Positions 47,439-58,229 of a stretch of DNA of 64,000 bases are shown here, piece by piece. This DNA comes from Emergomyces orientalis (lineage: Eukaryota; Ascomycota; Eurotiomycetes; Onygenales; Ajellomycetaceae). The notes below the pieces were generated by a model. The model saw only the letters and a list, made by a program, of their open reading frames with translations, was not told the DNA's origin and ran no database searches. Every line of letters begins with the position of its first letter. Position 1 is the first letter of the stretch. The translations under genes were made by a program, and so were the position numbers. The DNA lies in contig MOWL01000046.1 of the NCBI GenBank assembly GCA_002110485.1, positions 1,116,001 through 1,180,000 on the forward strand, given 5' to 3'.

Positions 47439-48360
47439 TCAACCCACCGGTGGCACATCAACCGTCGGCGCGGGCGGCTGCGGTACCGTAGGCGTGCCCT
47501 GCGTCGGCTGAGCCGCCGGCGGTATCGTCGCAGTGCTCGATGGTTCCTCCTCCGGCTTCCCCGGACACCCGACCTGCGGCACAGCAATGTCGAACGCATA
47601 AACCTCCGCCGCGAAGTACTGCAGCGTATTGCTGTCGCGCGTGGCGAAGGTGCCATTCTGCGCCGCAAGCTTCATCACGTCAGCATACGAGTCGGCAAAG
47701 TGGCCGACGTGATCCTCGCCGATGGCGGGCATGTGGTACAACCGATGGATCAGGTCCGTGCCGAAGTAGGTGTTACGCGGTGAGTTCGCGACGGTGTACC
47801 CGCCCATGCAGAAGTGTTCGAGAAAGAGGCGTTTCGTGTAGGATAGGGGGCAGATGACGGTTTCGTCGGTGGCGTTTTCACCGCGCCAGTGGCCGGCGTA
47901 TGCTGGATGCGATGGCTGCCGTTAATAAGTCATCGGTATTGGAACGGGGGGGATACGTACTGGGGATATTCTTGCAGTTCCCGTCCGGATCATCGCAGCG
48001 GAATAGAGTTTTCGCCTTGTTCGCACTGACGATTCGGGCTAAGTTCCCGATTACTCCGCTGGACGGGGCGTTGCCGAAGTACTTGCGGTACAGGGCCGAT
48101 TCATTGCCAAAGCGGAGCACATGGTCCCTGGCATGGCCTGCCAAAATGATGGCGTCCTGCAGGCCCCGACGAAGCATCCTCTTCTCAGTGGCATTGCACG
48201 AGTGGTGGATGGGATAGTCGTTCACTGCGCCGTGGTCCCATTGTAGATGGGCTATTGGATCGGTTCGGGGAGCCAGTGATGCGCCCAGCTCGGTCAGCGG
48301 AGCTGCGAGGACGGCACCCGCATAAACGGACGTCAAGACAACGGGCAGGGAAAGCTTCAT
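47439..48360 (-). CDS. secreted PRA1/Asp f 2-type zincin-like protein
   Basis: Two exons, 48360-47961 and 47902-47439, join in phase to 287 residues. A signal peptide is clear (MKLSLPVVLTSVYAGAVLAAP). The body contains HSCNATEKRMLRRGLQDA, several Cys and N-glycosylation sequons, and the HRLYH motif at residues 186-190 followed by IGEDHVGHF, the HRxxH signature of PRA1/Asp f 2 proteins, which resembles a zincin metal site. The C-terminal 40 residues are Pro/Thr-rich. In Candida and Aspergillus relatives bind zinc extracellularly and host factors and are often divergently paired with a zinc transporter gene; no transporter is seen on either side here. An upstream in-frame extension to 48717 is rejected because the signal peptide begins at 48360. 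Whether it has peptidase activity is unknown. Confidence 0.88.
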
Positions 48361-51358
48361 GTTGGCGGGCGGGCGGGCGGGGCGAATGGTAGTAGAGTCG
48401 ACTAATGGACCCTTGTGAATTTTGATACTTGAACTCTTTGATGCGATGTCGGTTTCCCAGCGGATGTTTTGATGGTTTATATACGCAGGGCTAATCGTCC
48501 ACCCCCATTCCCATATCCCACGTTCATGGTCAATTATCCGAGCACATGGGAGGAATTTTCCTTGTATTCCACCTTGGAGACGACTGTGATTTCCCACAAG
48601 GTTCCCTTCTGCTGTCTTGTCCTTGTTGCTAGTGCTGCAGCAAAGTGGGTGGCTGACAGCGCTGCTAGGTTGAAGGACCTTGCGGATGCGATAGATTACA
48701 TGCGAAATCTTGGCCATGCGCTTCGTTTTCTCTCAGTGGTCAATCAGGGCGGATAAAAACCAATTACAGAGCTAACACCAAGGTTAAACGAGAATGAATA
48801 CACGGTCATCCGCAATGGGATTTCACCCATGTGAATTGATTCCCTGGGCTGGAGCTGTAGAGAGATTTTTCATGTTTGCTTTGAGTTACATCGCCAGCTC
48901 TGAAGCGTGGGGGTTACAATTTTTAAATTGATGGCATTTCTTTTCGGCGACTGAACAACATGTTTGGCAGCATTATCCTATCCTCACCACAAGCAGTTTG
49001 TCGTAGCTTTTCGTAGCTTGTATTTGATATTGTTTGTTGTTTCTCAAGATTGAAGAGAATTGGAGAAGATAGCCCGCTGAGTCAGCAATGACGTCTAGTA
49101 GCTTACCGCAGCGATCTCAAGATCAAAAGTATATTTAAACAAACTACTACCAGTATTTTTATATTGTACAGATATCAATTAAGACAAATTACTCAATTGG
49201 CTTGCATCTTCTGTCTAGCAGTAGACAGGTAATCACTTGAATGCAGTTGAAGAAAAGAAAAGAAAAGAAATAGAATAACCCCTTCAAGTACGCCCTGCAT
49301 CTTCCCCCTTTTGCCCTCAATATCTCAATGCAGTCATCACAACAACCCCCAGACCTCTCTCAATTTTACAAATCATCTCAACTCTCTGCTATGACCCAGA
49401 TCTCCCTAGTACCCTCCATATACCAGACTTCTACCCCTCCCCTAAAAACTCACTCTATTACCTCCTCAGTTACCACATTGATAGCCTTCTTGCTGCTGCT
49501 CCAGACTTTCAATGGCCTGTCACAACCACCCTCCTCCAACAACAACAACCCCAAGAAATAATGCTTACCCAACTCACCCAAAAATGCAATGAACATATCA
49601 GTTTTGACCTGTTGCATCCTTGGCAACTGCATGTCCTGCTTGATGCTTCTGAAACACTCACTGTTGAAGCTGTCCTCTTAGTAAGCATTCTGCTGCTCTC
49701 AGTGTCTATATTGATTTTACTGGGCAAAAGACTGGAATTCTCGATCACTATATTCTTCTTCTTGAGAGAAAATAATAAGATTCATTCGGAATTGTCTGTT
49801 GAAGAAAGATGATAGAAACATGACTTTTTCAAATTGACAGTCAACCAACCAAACCCATGCCTCTTCACCCGCCACAAACCACGGTGTGGGAATATTACAA
49901 GGCCGTCTGCATGCGCGCTGGCGTTTGCTGAATGACAAGGCAGAAGTCTTGATATATAACTCCATCAGTGGGGAGATGGAGGGAAGCATCACAAGTGTAT
50001 ATTTCTGTTGACAGCAATGACGGTCTCTAATTCCATCTGTGTCAATACCTGTGCCTGAGGAGACGCGTGATGATGGTCTAGATAACTCTTATTATTGGGT
50101 AACGCCGCCGCTGGCCAGTGGTGGGAATGTGGAGATATTGAGACGCAATGCGCTTGCGGCGGGGATGTGTGTGGAGGAGCTGGTGGGGAGTTTGAAGGTG
50201 AGGGTGAGTAATGGGGTTAGGGGGTTTGTGCCGGCGATTTTGAGCAGCAGCAAGATATGTGCTATTGATATGCAAACCCGTGCCCATGTCCTTGGGCGCT
50301 GAAAATTGATTGGTGAGATGGGATCTAATGATATGGGGGCGGATATTTACATATGGTTTTTTATTTATTAATTTTCTATATCTCGGCAATTTGGGTTTGG
50401 GCTATATAAATCATCCATTCACCAGTAAATCCATCGACGCATCGTCGCTTGGATAGAAAAAGGGGACAAAACGGGAATACCGCAGATTAAAGCCATACTC
50501 ATCGAGCCGGGAAGTTGGATTAAGAAAAGAAAAGATAAGTGAAGAGGAGAGAGAGTGGAAATGGGGAGGTTTGTCAGGCATTACTGACGTCTGTTTGCTT
50601 AAAGATGATTTGATATATCCTGCAATCGATTCCCTTCTTGGCTTATCTTTTTCGGTCAGATTGGTGATTTTGTATACTAAACTTGCCCACCCACCTATAA
50701 TATAGATAGATACCTTACACCCAGGCTCTGTGGAGCGGCATGGAATGAGGGCGAATGCAACAACTGACAGTCATACGGAAATAACAGATGCACTTTACCA
50801 AAAAAAAAAAACCAACAAACAGAAATCTCCCCTTTTTTTGTTCCTTTCTAAATAACATTATATATACATATTGCAACATAACTACACATACCACACACAA
50901 ACAACAACCAACAAAGTGTATTGAAAAATACCAGAAAGAAAGAAAGAAAGAAAGAAAGAACCATCACACTCCCATCCTATTCCACCTGCGAATTAAATAG
51001 CTGGTTCCGCATCCCGTTTCGTATGGCATCGGTTTGGCTTTGGTCGGGATGGCGGAACCAAGGAAACCAACGAAAGGGGAGAGTAGGGCGGAGCAGAGCA
51101 GAGCAGGCAAAATTTTCAATTCGGATTCATAGTTATATATACATGTACATGCGGACGCGATTGTGATTTGTGATTGGAATTGCGCAAAACAGGATCCCAC
51201 AATCTCTGTTTCTCTCCATTCGCTTCGATTCGATTCGTTCTGGTTGGAATTGAATTGGACTGGGATTGGATTGAGCGGAGATTCTCTTCCCTCTTTTCTT
51301 CTCTTGTCTTCTTCTTTTTATATTTATATTTTATTGTCGTTGTTGCTGGTGTCGCTCT
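48361..51358. other. 3-kb interval with possible decayed helicase-like fragment
   Basis: No intact gene recognised. The first few hundred bases are the likely promoter of the zincin gene. Two plus-strand frames at 49328-49561 and 49561-49812, in different phases, carry a phrase (LTQKCNEHISFDLLHPWQLHVL) faintly like the region preceding the P-loop in RecQ-type helicases of fungal repeats; the P-loop itself is absent. An (AAAG)n run lies at 50933-50960. The frame at 50039-50302 has no family motif. Confidence 0.35.
50933..50960. repeat. (AAAG)n microsatellite
   Basis: Perfect AAAG/AGAA tetranucleotide run in intergenic DNA. Confidence 0.9.
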
Positions 51359-52003
51359 CTAGTTAAGCAAACCCTGAGCGCGCTCTGATTCGAGGCGGGC
51401 GTAGAGGCGGTCACGGGCCCGGACGCGGGGGAGGTGGTAGCCTGTTTTTGTGTTTGTGTATGGATTAGAGGGGTTTGCTCATAGAGTAAAGGGAGGTGGG
51501 ATTGATAGTTGGAATGTGGGATGTATGTCGACACTTACCATACCAGAAGAGGTAGCCGAAAGTGGTTCCGAGGCCTGTGTTTTGGAGGGGATTGGTTAGA
51601 TTATTTTCTGTGGATATTGGTTCGAGCTTTGGGAATACAGTGAGGTGTGCGTGCTGATGTGTTCGTATTATACATATCAGGGGGAGGGAATGGCAATGGG
51701 ACATATATATATATATATATAACAATATTGCCTTCGGCTCCCCCCCACACCCGCTCCGGGATAGCTTCAAGCCTCCCGACCAGCAAACAACGAACGAACG
51801 AACGGATTAGATCACGACTCACCAAAGGCAGTGCTGAGATCCAGTACGAGGCCCCGACGGAGCATCTATATATATAGTAAAAAGTAAAATCAATTAGCGT
51901 AATGATTCAATTGAGTAATGGAAGAGTCAAATTGCTGTCGATTGAAGAAGGGCAAATTTGACGAAGAGAAACGTACCCCAGTGATGGGCTGGATGGCGGA
52001 CAT
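51359..52003 (-). CDS. COX9: cytochrome c oxidase subunit VIIa (Cox9)
   Basis: A tiny protein of 62 residues assembled from four exons: MSAIQPITG (52003-51977), MLRRGLVLDLSTAF near 51864-51823, GLGTTFGYLFWY near 51571-51535, and GYHLPRVRARDRLYARLESERAQ ending at 51359. This is the full fungal Cox9/subunit VIIa sequence: a short matrix-side N-terminus, one membrane helix around STAFGLGTTFGYLFWYG, and a basic tail. It is a structural subunit of respiratory complex IV in the inner mitochondrial membrane. The gene is easily missed since every exon is under 90 bases. It diverges from TAF8 with 621 bases between start codons. Confidence 0.9.
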
Positions 52004-52624
52004 TGCTCCGGAATTGGGCGGGAAGAGAAGAAGGTATGTAAGGGGGCCTATCAGGCGGAGGGGGTTATTGTAACTGGTACGCGATAGATTGGTTATTATT
52101 GCTGTTGTAGAGGCGAGTGTTGGAGATAGAAATGTGGAATGAGAGTCAAAAGTGGACTCATGTTGGATGTTGGATGTTGCTGGATTCGGATCAACTTGGA
52201 AGCGGGTGGTCACGTGATAAACTTTCAGCCAGAAGTTGATGTATGATATACGAAAAGGTGCAATAGATGGAGAGTGAATGTATAGATTACTCACTGTAGA
52301 AGGGATATATGAGTAACACAGACAGACCCGCCCTTGCATACGAATGCCTAAGGTATACACAATATGAATGCAATATGAATGCAATATGATTACCCAAAGC
52401 TGGAGAATTCCACCACCCAGCTCTCACTCCACGTGACCGCTCCTCCTCCCTTCTCACATCAACATTTAACCTATAATTATAGATGAAGAAGCAACAGATC
52501 GCAAGGTCTATATGCGACACCTAGGCGTATACCTAGAAATATACCTGGATATCTCATACGGATTACTGCCTACGCTATAGCTTCCACCATATTCTTGCGT
52601 TCCACCACGACAATTCCTCCTACC
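52004..52624. promoter_or_regulatory. divergent upstream region COX9 / TAF8
   Basis: Shared upstream interval between two start codons facing away from each other. No specific element is assigned. The frame at 51890-52384 in this area is antisense or untranslated sequence with no motif. Confidence 0.5.
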
Positions 52625-53754
52625 ATGATGTCTACGACTATGTCTCCCACTTCCTCTCCCGAAAAACGACCCTCTCCCTCCCTAGATCCAGAATCCACAG
52701 ACCGCCCAGCAGTTATAAAACGGCAGCGCCGTGAATTCCACCACCACCACCGCCTCCAAACCCCCGTGAAACCAAACCTCCTGCCTGATGCCGCCCTCAC
52801 AGACGCGACCGCAGTGGATACACTCCTTAAACTCTCAATAGGCGTGCTCCTGCGCGACTGCGGTTTTAGCCATGCCGATCCCGTTGCGCTTGATAGTTTT
52901 AGGAGTGCGGTTGAAGAGTGTATGTATTATTTATTTGAATATATATATTATACAAGTACTATATATACTGAACGATCATAGATATCCTACACATCCTCTC
53001 CTACACCCGCCAATCTATGTCCTCGTGCCGACGCATGCAACCCATCCCCCTCGATTTCGAGCACGCCCTCCGCAATACGAATATACATCTCGACTCTCTC
53101 CACAAATACATAAAACCGTCGCCTTCTTCACAATCACCACAACATGTTATATCATCCCTCCCCACCCCACCCCCTTCCTCGCCCAACCCGGCCACAGACC
53201 TCCCATTTCTCGGCTCAGATCTCAGCGGCACTCCGCACCGCCAGCTGAGTTCACATATCCCCAAACACTTCCCGAATTTCCCCAGTAGGCATACTTACCG
53301 GGAGACAGCCGTGTTCACGACAAGAGAAACGGATCCAAGGAAGATTCGGGAGAAGGCGACGGAGGAAGGGCGGCTGGGGGAGGAGGCGTTGAGGAAGTTG
53401 GCGAGGGCGGGGAGAGAGGGCTTAATTATTCGAGAAGGGGGGGATGGGGATGCGGGGAAGAAGTTGTGGGGATGTAGGTGGGAGAGTATGGAGAGTATGT
53501 TTGAGAAGACGGTTAGGGGGGTTGTCGGGGGAGGGGAAAAAGGAGATGGGGGTGGTTTATCGTTGTCGTCGTTGGCATCGTTGAAAGTGCCTGAGAATGG
53601 AAATGGGAATGGGAAGCCAGAGTTGAGTCCTATTGTGAATTGCGATAGGGTCAACTGGCGGAAGCAGACGAGGGCGGATGCGCGGAAGGCCGAGAAGAGG
53701 GTGATTCATAATAATAAAGAGGCTAGGGGGGCGTTGGTTGAGCAGAGAGGGTAG
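52625..53754 (+). CDS. TAF8: TFIID subunit TAF8
   Basis: Two exons, 52625-52919 and 52982-53754, join in phase to 355 residues. A Ser/Pro/Thr-rich start is followed by a histone-fold (bromodomain-associated) region, AVDTLLKLSIGVLLRDCGF...VALDSFRSAVEEYILHILSYTRQ, split by the intron, then a Pro-rich linker and the TAF8 C-terminal signature FPSRHTYRETAVFTTRETDPRKIREKA. In TFIID, TAF8 pairs with TAF10 through the histone fold and docks TAF2. The rest is Gly/Glu-rich and ends in a basic segment (TRADARKAEKRVIHNNKEARG). The ATG at 52625 is the first in frame and is followed at once by a second ATG. It converges on SOM1 with 220 bases between stops. Confidence 0.88.
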
Positions 53755-53974
53755 ATTCGTCTTTTGTTTATGGATTTTCGTTATGCGATGCGAGGTGTTT
53801 CCGGTTGGGATTGGGATTGCAAATGGACAAACGGGATTTTAGAAAGATACCCGGCGCAGAAATCGCGTCGTCGAGTATGTATCATACCACAGCATATCAT
53901 ATCATACGAAATATATATTGCATCATATCATATCGTATCGTGTCGTAATTCGAGGCGTGTTCATTCAGCGTCTC

Positions 53975-54375
53975 TCATTGTTTGCCCTCGCGAACCTCCT
54001 CCTTTTTCTCCTTCCCATTCCCATTCTCCTTCCTCTCCCACGTCGTAGTCTCAACCGTAAGCCCGCCCGCACACCTGTCACCAACCATCAGCCAAATCCT
54101 TGTATATATATATATATACATATAAGAATTACACGTCATACGCACCGCCTAAACAACCGAACCACACTTTCGCACTCAATAACACCACCACCAGCAGCTC
54201 CCTGGGGCGGCCCTTTCTCCGGCGGGTTACAGGAGTACTGCACCATCTCCATCAGAGCACATTGGGAGAGATTTACAGCAGGTGGTTTTCGGGCGGTTTC
54301 TTGGAAGTTTTTTGTGGTTGTTTGGACAGCGGTGGGGAGGGTTGAGGTGGGGAAGGGGCGGACTAATGGGGACAT
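53975..54375 (-). CDS. SOM1: mitochondrial inner-membrane protease-associated protein Som1
   Basis: Two exons, 54375-54146 and 54074-53975, join in phase to 109 residues. It has the Som1 pattern: VRPFPTSTLPTAVQ, CALMEMVQYSCNPP, a second Cys in VIECESVVRLFRRCAGGLTVETTTW, then a charged tail rich in Lys and Glu. Som1 is a soluble intermembrane-space partner of the inner membrane peptidase (Imp1/Imp2), which matures proteins such as Cox2. The donor GTGCGT is weak but gives the exact conserved RRCAGGLTVETT junction; the unspliced frame stops soon after. The gene diverges from XRCC2 with 376 bases between start codons. Confidence 0.85.
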
Positions 54376-54751
54376 TGGGTATGGATTAGATGGGTGGGAT
54401 GAGAGGATTTAGAGGGGTTGATCGATATTAGGAGTTGGATGGTGGTGAGTGTGTGTGCTGGAAGATGTCGTTAATTGTTTAAGAAAATGGGCGCCGGGTT
54501 GTATAGAGAACTAGAATAATATATTTTTGCGGAGTTCGGAGAAACTAAGGGTTGAAGCTCTGGAGGACGGCGCGAGACAACTAAATATCCTTTTCATGAC
54601 CGACCAACAACATCAACGAGGTTAAAACACCACACAAACCAGGCCAATCGCTCGTGCGTGCATCGCATGGGGGAATGGACTGAGGGTGAGCTGCATGCTT
54701 GGTGGAGGGGTGCTGGAGTACGAATGAACGAACTTGAATGTGAGTGTGAGC

Positions 54752-56144
54752 ATGAATGCAGCCGGCGCTGATCAAGCTCGAGCTCATGGGGAAAGGTTGC
54801 TGAGGGACGTTAAGGAGGAGAATCTGGCAGAGGTATCTATACCAATTTCTATCTCTATATCTATATCTGTATCTATATCTGTATCTGTATCTGTATCTGT
54901 ATATGATGCTAATTGATGTATACCAGCTCCTCCACACTCTCCACCATCTCTATCACCCCCCGCCAACATCTCCCCAATACGCACCATTGGGCATAAAACC
55001 CCTCGACGACATCCTCCGCGTTTTCCACCAGCGGTCACATACATCTACATATGCCTCCACAGAAACAGCTGCAACATATATACCCCGCCAGCCCGTCCTC
55101 GAAATCACATCCCCCTCCTCCGCGGATGGCAAATCTCACCTTCTCTACTACATCACCGCCCTTGCCATCCTACCAGATGTATACCAAAACATCGCTCTGC
55201 CGGGACGTAACAGTGCGATCGTATTCCTCGATACAGACTGTCGGTTTGATGCTGTGAGGCTGCGGGAGGTTGCAAAGGGCATTGTGGTGGAGAAGGCAGA
55301 GGAGCAGGGGATAGTGTTGCCAGCAGCTGGAAGCGGCAGTGAGAATCGGGGTGGAGGTGGAGATGATGAGGAGATGAGTAAAATGCTCCACGCTGCTCTA
55401 TCTCACGTCCACATCTTTCGGCCGCAGTCCTCCGTGTCTCTCCTGGCTACGATACGTAGTATTGAATATTACCTGTTGAATGGCACGGCGGAGGGGGAGT
55501 ATCAACATGCATCGCATTCCCGCCCGCTCCACGCTATCCTCCTCGATAGCGCCAGCGCTTTTTACTGGCAGGACAGGCGAGAGATGGAGATTCTTAGCAT
55601 TCCTGGCGTGCGCGAGGAGAGGGCGCGAGCCCACAATGACAATGGCAATGACACACCGTCCTCCCAACTCCCGCACCAAATCATCCACGCCCTCCGCGCC
55701 CTGCAACATACATTCTCCTGCCCGCTCGTTTTCACGACGTGGGGGCTACTACAGGCCACACCACATACATCCTCATCCTCCCGTCTCCGTATATCCCATG
55801 CACCGACTACTTCCCCGCTCTACAGATCCCACCGCACGTCTTTCCGCCCATATCTGCCTAGGCCTTGGCCCTCGTTCCCTACGTGTAGAGTTATTGTGCA
55901 GCGGGATGTTGTGCGGCCGTTTGCGCCGTGTTTGACGATGGAGGAGGTTAGGGGGGAGGCGCAGGAAAGACAGGAGGTTGTGAGGAAGGGGAGGGTTGTG
56001 GGGTGGGTGGATGGAACTGGATTAGGGTGGGAGAGGGAGAGGGAGAGGGAAAGAGACGTGATGGTGGAGAGGATGTTTGGGTTCTCGCTTACGGAGGGAG
56101 GGGGGATTAGATGGATTGATGGGGATGGGCATGAGGAGGGATAG
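54752..56144 (+). CDS. XRCC2: XRCC2-like RecA-family recombination protein
   Basis: Exons 54752-54832 and 54927-56144 join in phase 0 to 432 residues. A Rad51 paralogue: the N-terminal helix (ADQARAHGERLLRD) is followed by a degenerate Walker A (SPSSADGKSHLL), then IVFLDTDCRFDAVRLREV, the Walker B-like ILLDSASAFYWQDR (the LDSLSAFYW signature of XRCC2), CPLVFTTWGLLQ and FRPYLPRPWPSFPTCRVIVQRD. XRCC2 acts in homologous recombination with other Rad51 paralogues. The protein is longer than human XRCC2 (280) because of Gly-rich and Glu/Arg-rich inserts, including an RERERERE run near the end. Intron 1 is nearly filled by a TATCTG/TATCTA repeat. It converges with the SRY1-like gene, 108 bases between stops. 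Confidence 0.85.
54846..54904 (+). repeat. (TATCTR)n hexanucleotide repeat inside XRCC2 intron 1
   Basis: Imperfect then near-perfect TATCTG/TATCTA units fill most of a 94-nt intron, between the GTATCT donor and the TACCAG acceptor. Length changes could alter splicing efficiency. Confidence 0.9.
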
Positions 56145-56252
56145 AGCTTTAGTAACTTGTATGTGTATGACTATATGACTATGAAACCCGCTCTACTAGA
56201 TGACTTACGTATGTATGTATGTACATACATGTACCTACCTATCTCCCGTTCA

Positions 56253-57560
56253 TCACTTCACCTCCTCCTTTTTCTCCCCCACAAACAACTCCGCAATCCT
56301 TTCAATAGTCGTATTCCCCCCCGTAAAAACAACCCCAACATCCCATCCCCCTTTCCCCTCCCTCTTACACTCCTCCTCCACAACCCTCCGGAACCCCTCA
56401 TTATAAAGACAAACCGCCAACGGCACCGCCGCTGACGGCTCAATAACAACCTTCATCCTCTCCAACACAAGCCGCATCGCATCCCGAATCTGCCCCTCGC
56501 TAACAGCATACACACCCTTCACCTTCTCCTTGTCAGAAACAACACTCCACCCTACCTCGCCGACGGGCGTCCGCAAACCATCCGCGATCGTCAGTGTTTT
56601 CACGCTCGTGATGCGCTCGCCCGCCTCCAGGCCGCGTCGACAGTCGTCGCCGCCTTGGAAGGACGGTTCGGCGCCGAAGACGAAGGTTTTGGGCGTGCGG
56701 GTGGAATAATAGCTGGCGACGCCGGAGGTTAGGCCCGCACCGCCTAGGGGTGTTAGCACGGCGTCGAGCACGCCTGGTGTTCTTTTCCCGCCTCCCCCAT
56801 GGTTTGTATGAACACTCAGCCCCGCATCCTTCTCCACGAGCTCCCGCACCTGCTTCTCGATCTCCACGGCTACCGTACCCTGTCCCAGGACTACGTCTGG
56901 ATGGTCATAGGGTGGGATGAGAATGGCGCCTGTTTCGGCGATGACGGTGGCGACGACGGCTTCGCGCTCTTGACTCGTGGAACCCGAGAAGATCACTTTT
57001 GCGCCGAGCGCGCGGGTGCCATCGATTTTTGACGGGGTGGAGATGGAGGGCATGACGATGTACGCGGGTATGGAGAGGGTGGAGGCGGCGAGGGCGAGGG
57101 CTTGGGCATGGTTTCCTGTACGTACAAGAGTCGGGGTGGTTAGCATTTTTAATTCTCGCCATCAATTGATTCGGTGGGTGGGGTAGAGGGTAGGTATAAT
57201 TTATATATACTATATATATATATTACCAGAACTATGCGTGACTACCCCCCTCTTCCTCATTTCCTCCTCCCCCAAAACCTGGACAACCCGTAACAACGCA
57301 TGAAACGCGCCCCGCGGCTTAAACGCGCCTATCCGCTGGAAATTCTCGCATTTGAAGAAGAAGTTTATCTTGGGCTGGGCTGGTGCTTGGCCCTCGAAAG
57401 GGGTGCCGAGGAGGGTTTCGGGCGTTTGCGGGGTGGAGGCGATGCGGTTGAGGGTTTTGCTGGTTAGGATTGGGGTTTCGTGGATGTAGGGCTTTATCAG
57501 AGTGTGGGCGGCGAGGACATTGGAGGTGGTAAGGGGGAGCCAGTGGGAGCGTTCTGTCAT
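56253..57560 (-). CDS. SRY1: PLP-dependent serine/threonine dehydratase-racemase family (Sry1-like)
   Basis: Exons 57560-57227 and 57115-56253 join in phase to 398 residues. A fold-type II PLP enzyme: the Schiff-base Lys is in QRIGAFKPRGAF, the SSGNHAQALAL loop binds the substrate carboxylate (split by the intron), PLGGAGLTSGV is the phosphate-binding Gly loop, and VVFTGGNTT closes the cofactor site. Length and absence of a C-terminal ACT-like regulatory domain favour the Sry1/serine racemase/threo-3-hydroxyaspartate dehydratase group over biosynthetic threonine deaminase Ilv1. The Gly loop departs from the usual PVGGGGL. Inserts rich in Gly/Lys (HGGGGKRTPG) are seen. Likely cytosolic. A neighbour of ILV5 on the same strand, though a pathway link is not implied. 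Confidence 0.87.
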
Positions 57561-58229
57561 GATGGTTGGTTGTTGGAGGGGTATTTTTTCTGGGATTTGT
57601 TTTTATTTTTTAGTTACTGGCGGTTGTGTAATTGCCGGGCGCATGGGATAGAGTTAATTGTAGGGGAGGGAAAGTTAATATTTATATACATAAACACACA
57701 AAGTGAGTGAGTTTGTCAAGATATCAAGATAATGGTGAATACGAGATATTCGTATAGATTATAGAAGGATGTAACATGAAAGAATAAATTGATGTCGTTA
57801 AACTAATTGATTTCGCGGGGTGTGGGCCATTTGAGCAGCCGAGGTTTTCTGTACCCGCGTCACCGGGGCGAGAAAAGGGAAATAACAAGAGATACCAAGA
57901 GAAAGACACAGAGAGAAACGAGAACAAAGGGACACCGAAAGATAAAAAAGGGAAATAAACACGCGGGGGAGGATCGCGGGGAATAATTGGAGAGAAATGA
58001 ACCGGATTGAAAAAAAATAATTAGAAAAAGGGTTTTGTTTTTAAATAAGCGGGTGCATGGAGGAAAACACAGCCTCTCCCATTCGTTCTTTTCTGCCCAG
58101 TCCTTTTTAACCCAAAGTCACATACAAATGTAGCTCAGAAAAATTAGATAGAAATACACCATATTGTAGTTGTAGCCCAGAACGAAAAGACCCGTCTATC
58201 CATGAGATTCTTACAACACTCTGGTTCCC
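57561..58229. other. intergenic between SRY1-like gene and ILV5
   Basis: Upstream of the SRY1-like gene and downstream of ILV5 on the same strand. No gene recognised; purine-rich near 57870-57990. Confidence 0.5.

Noticed and set aside
48361..48717. N-terminal extension of the zincin ORF
   Set aside because: It precedes a clear signal peptide and has non-coding composition.
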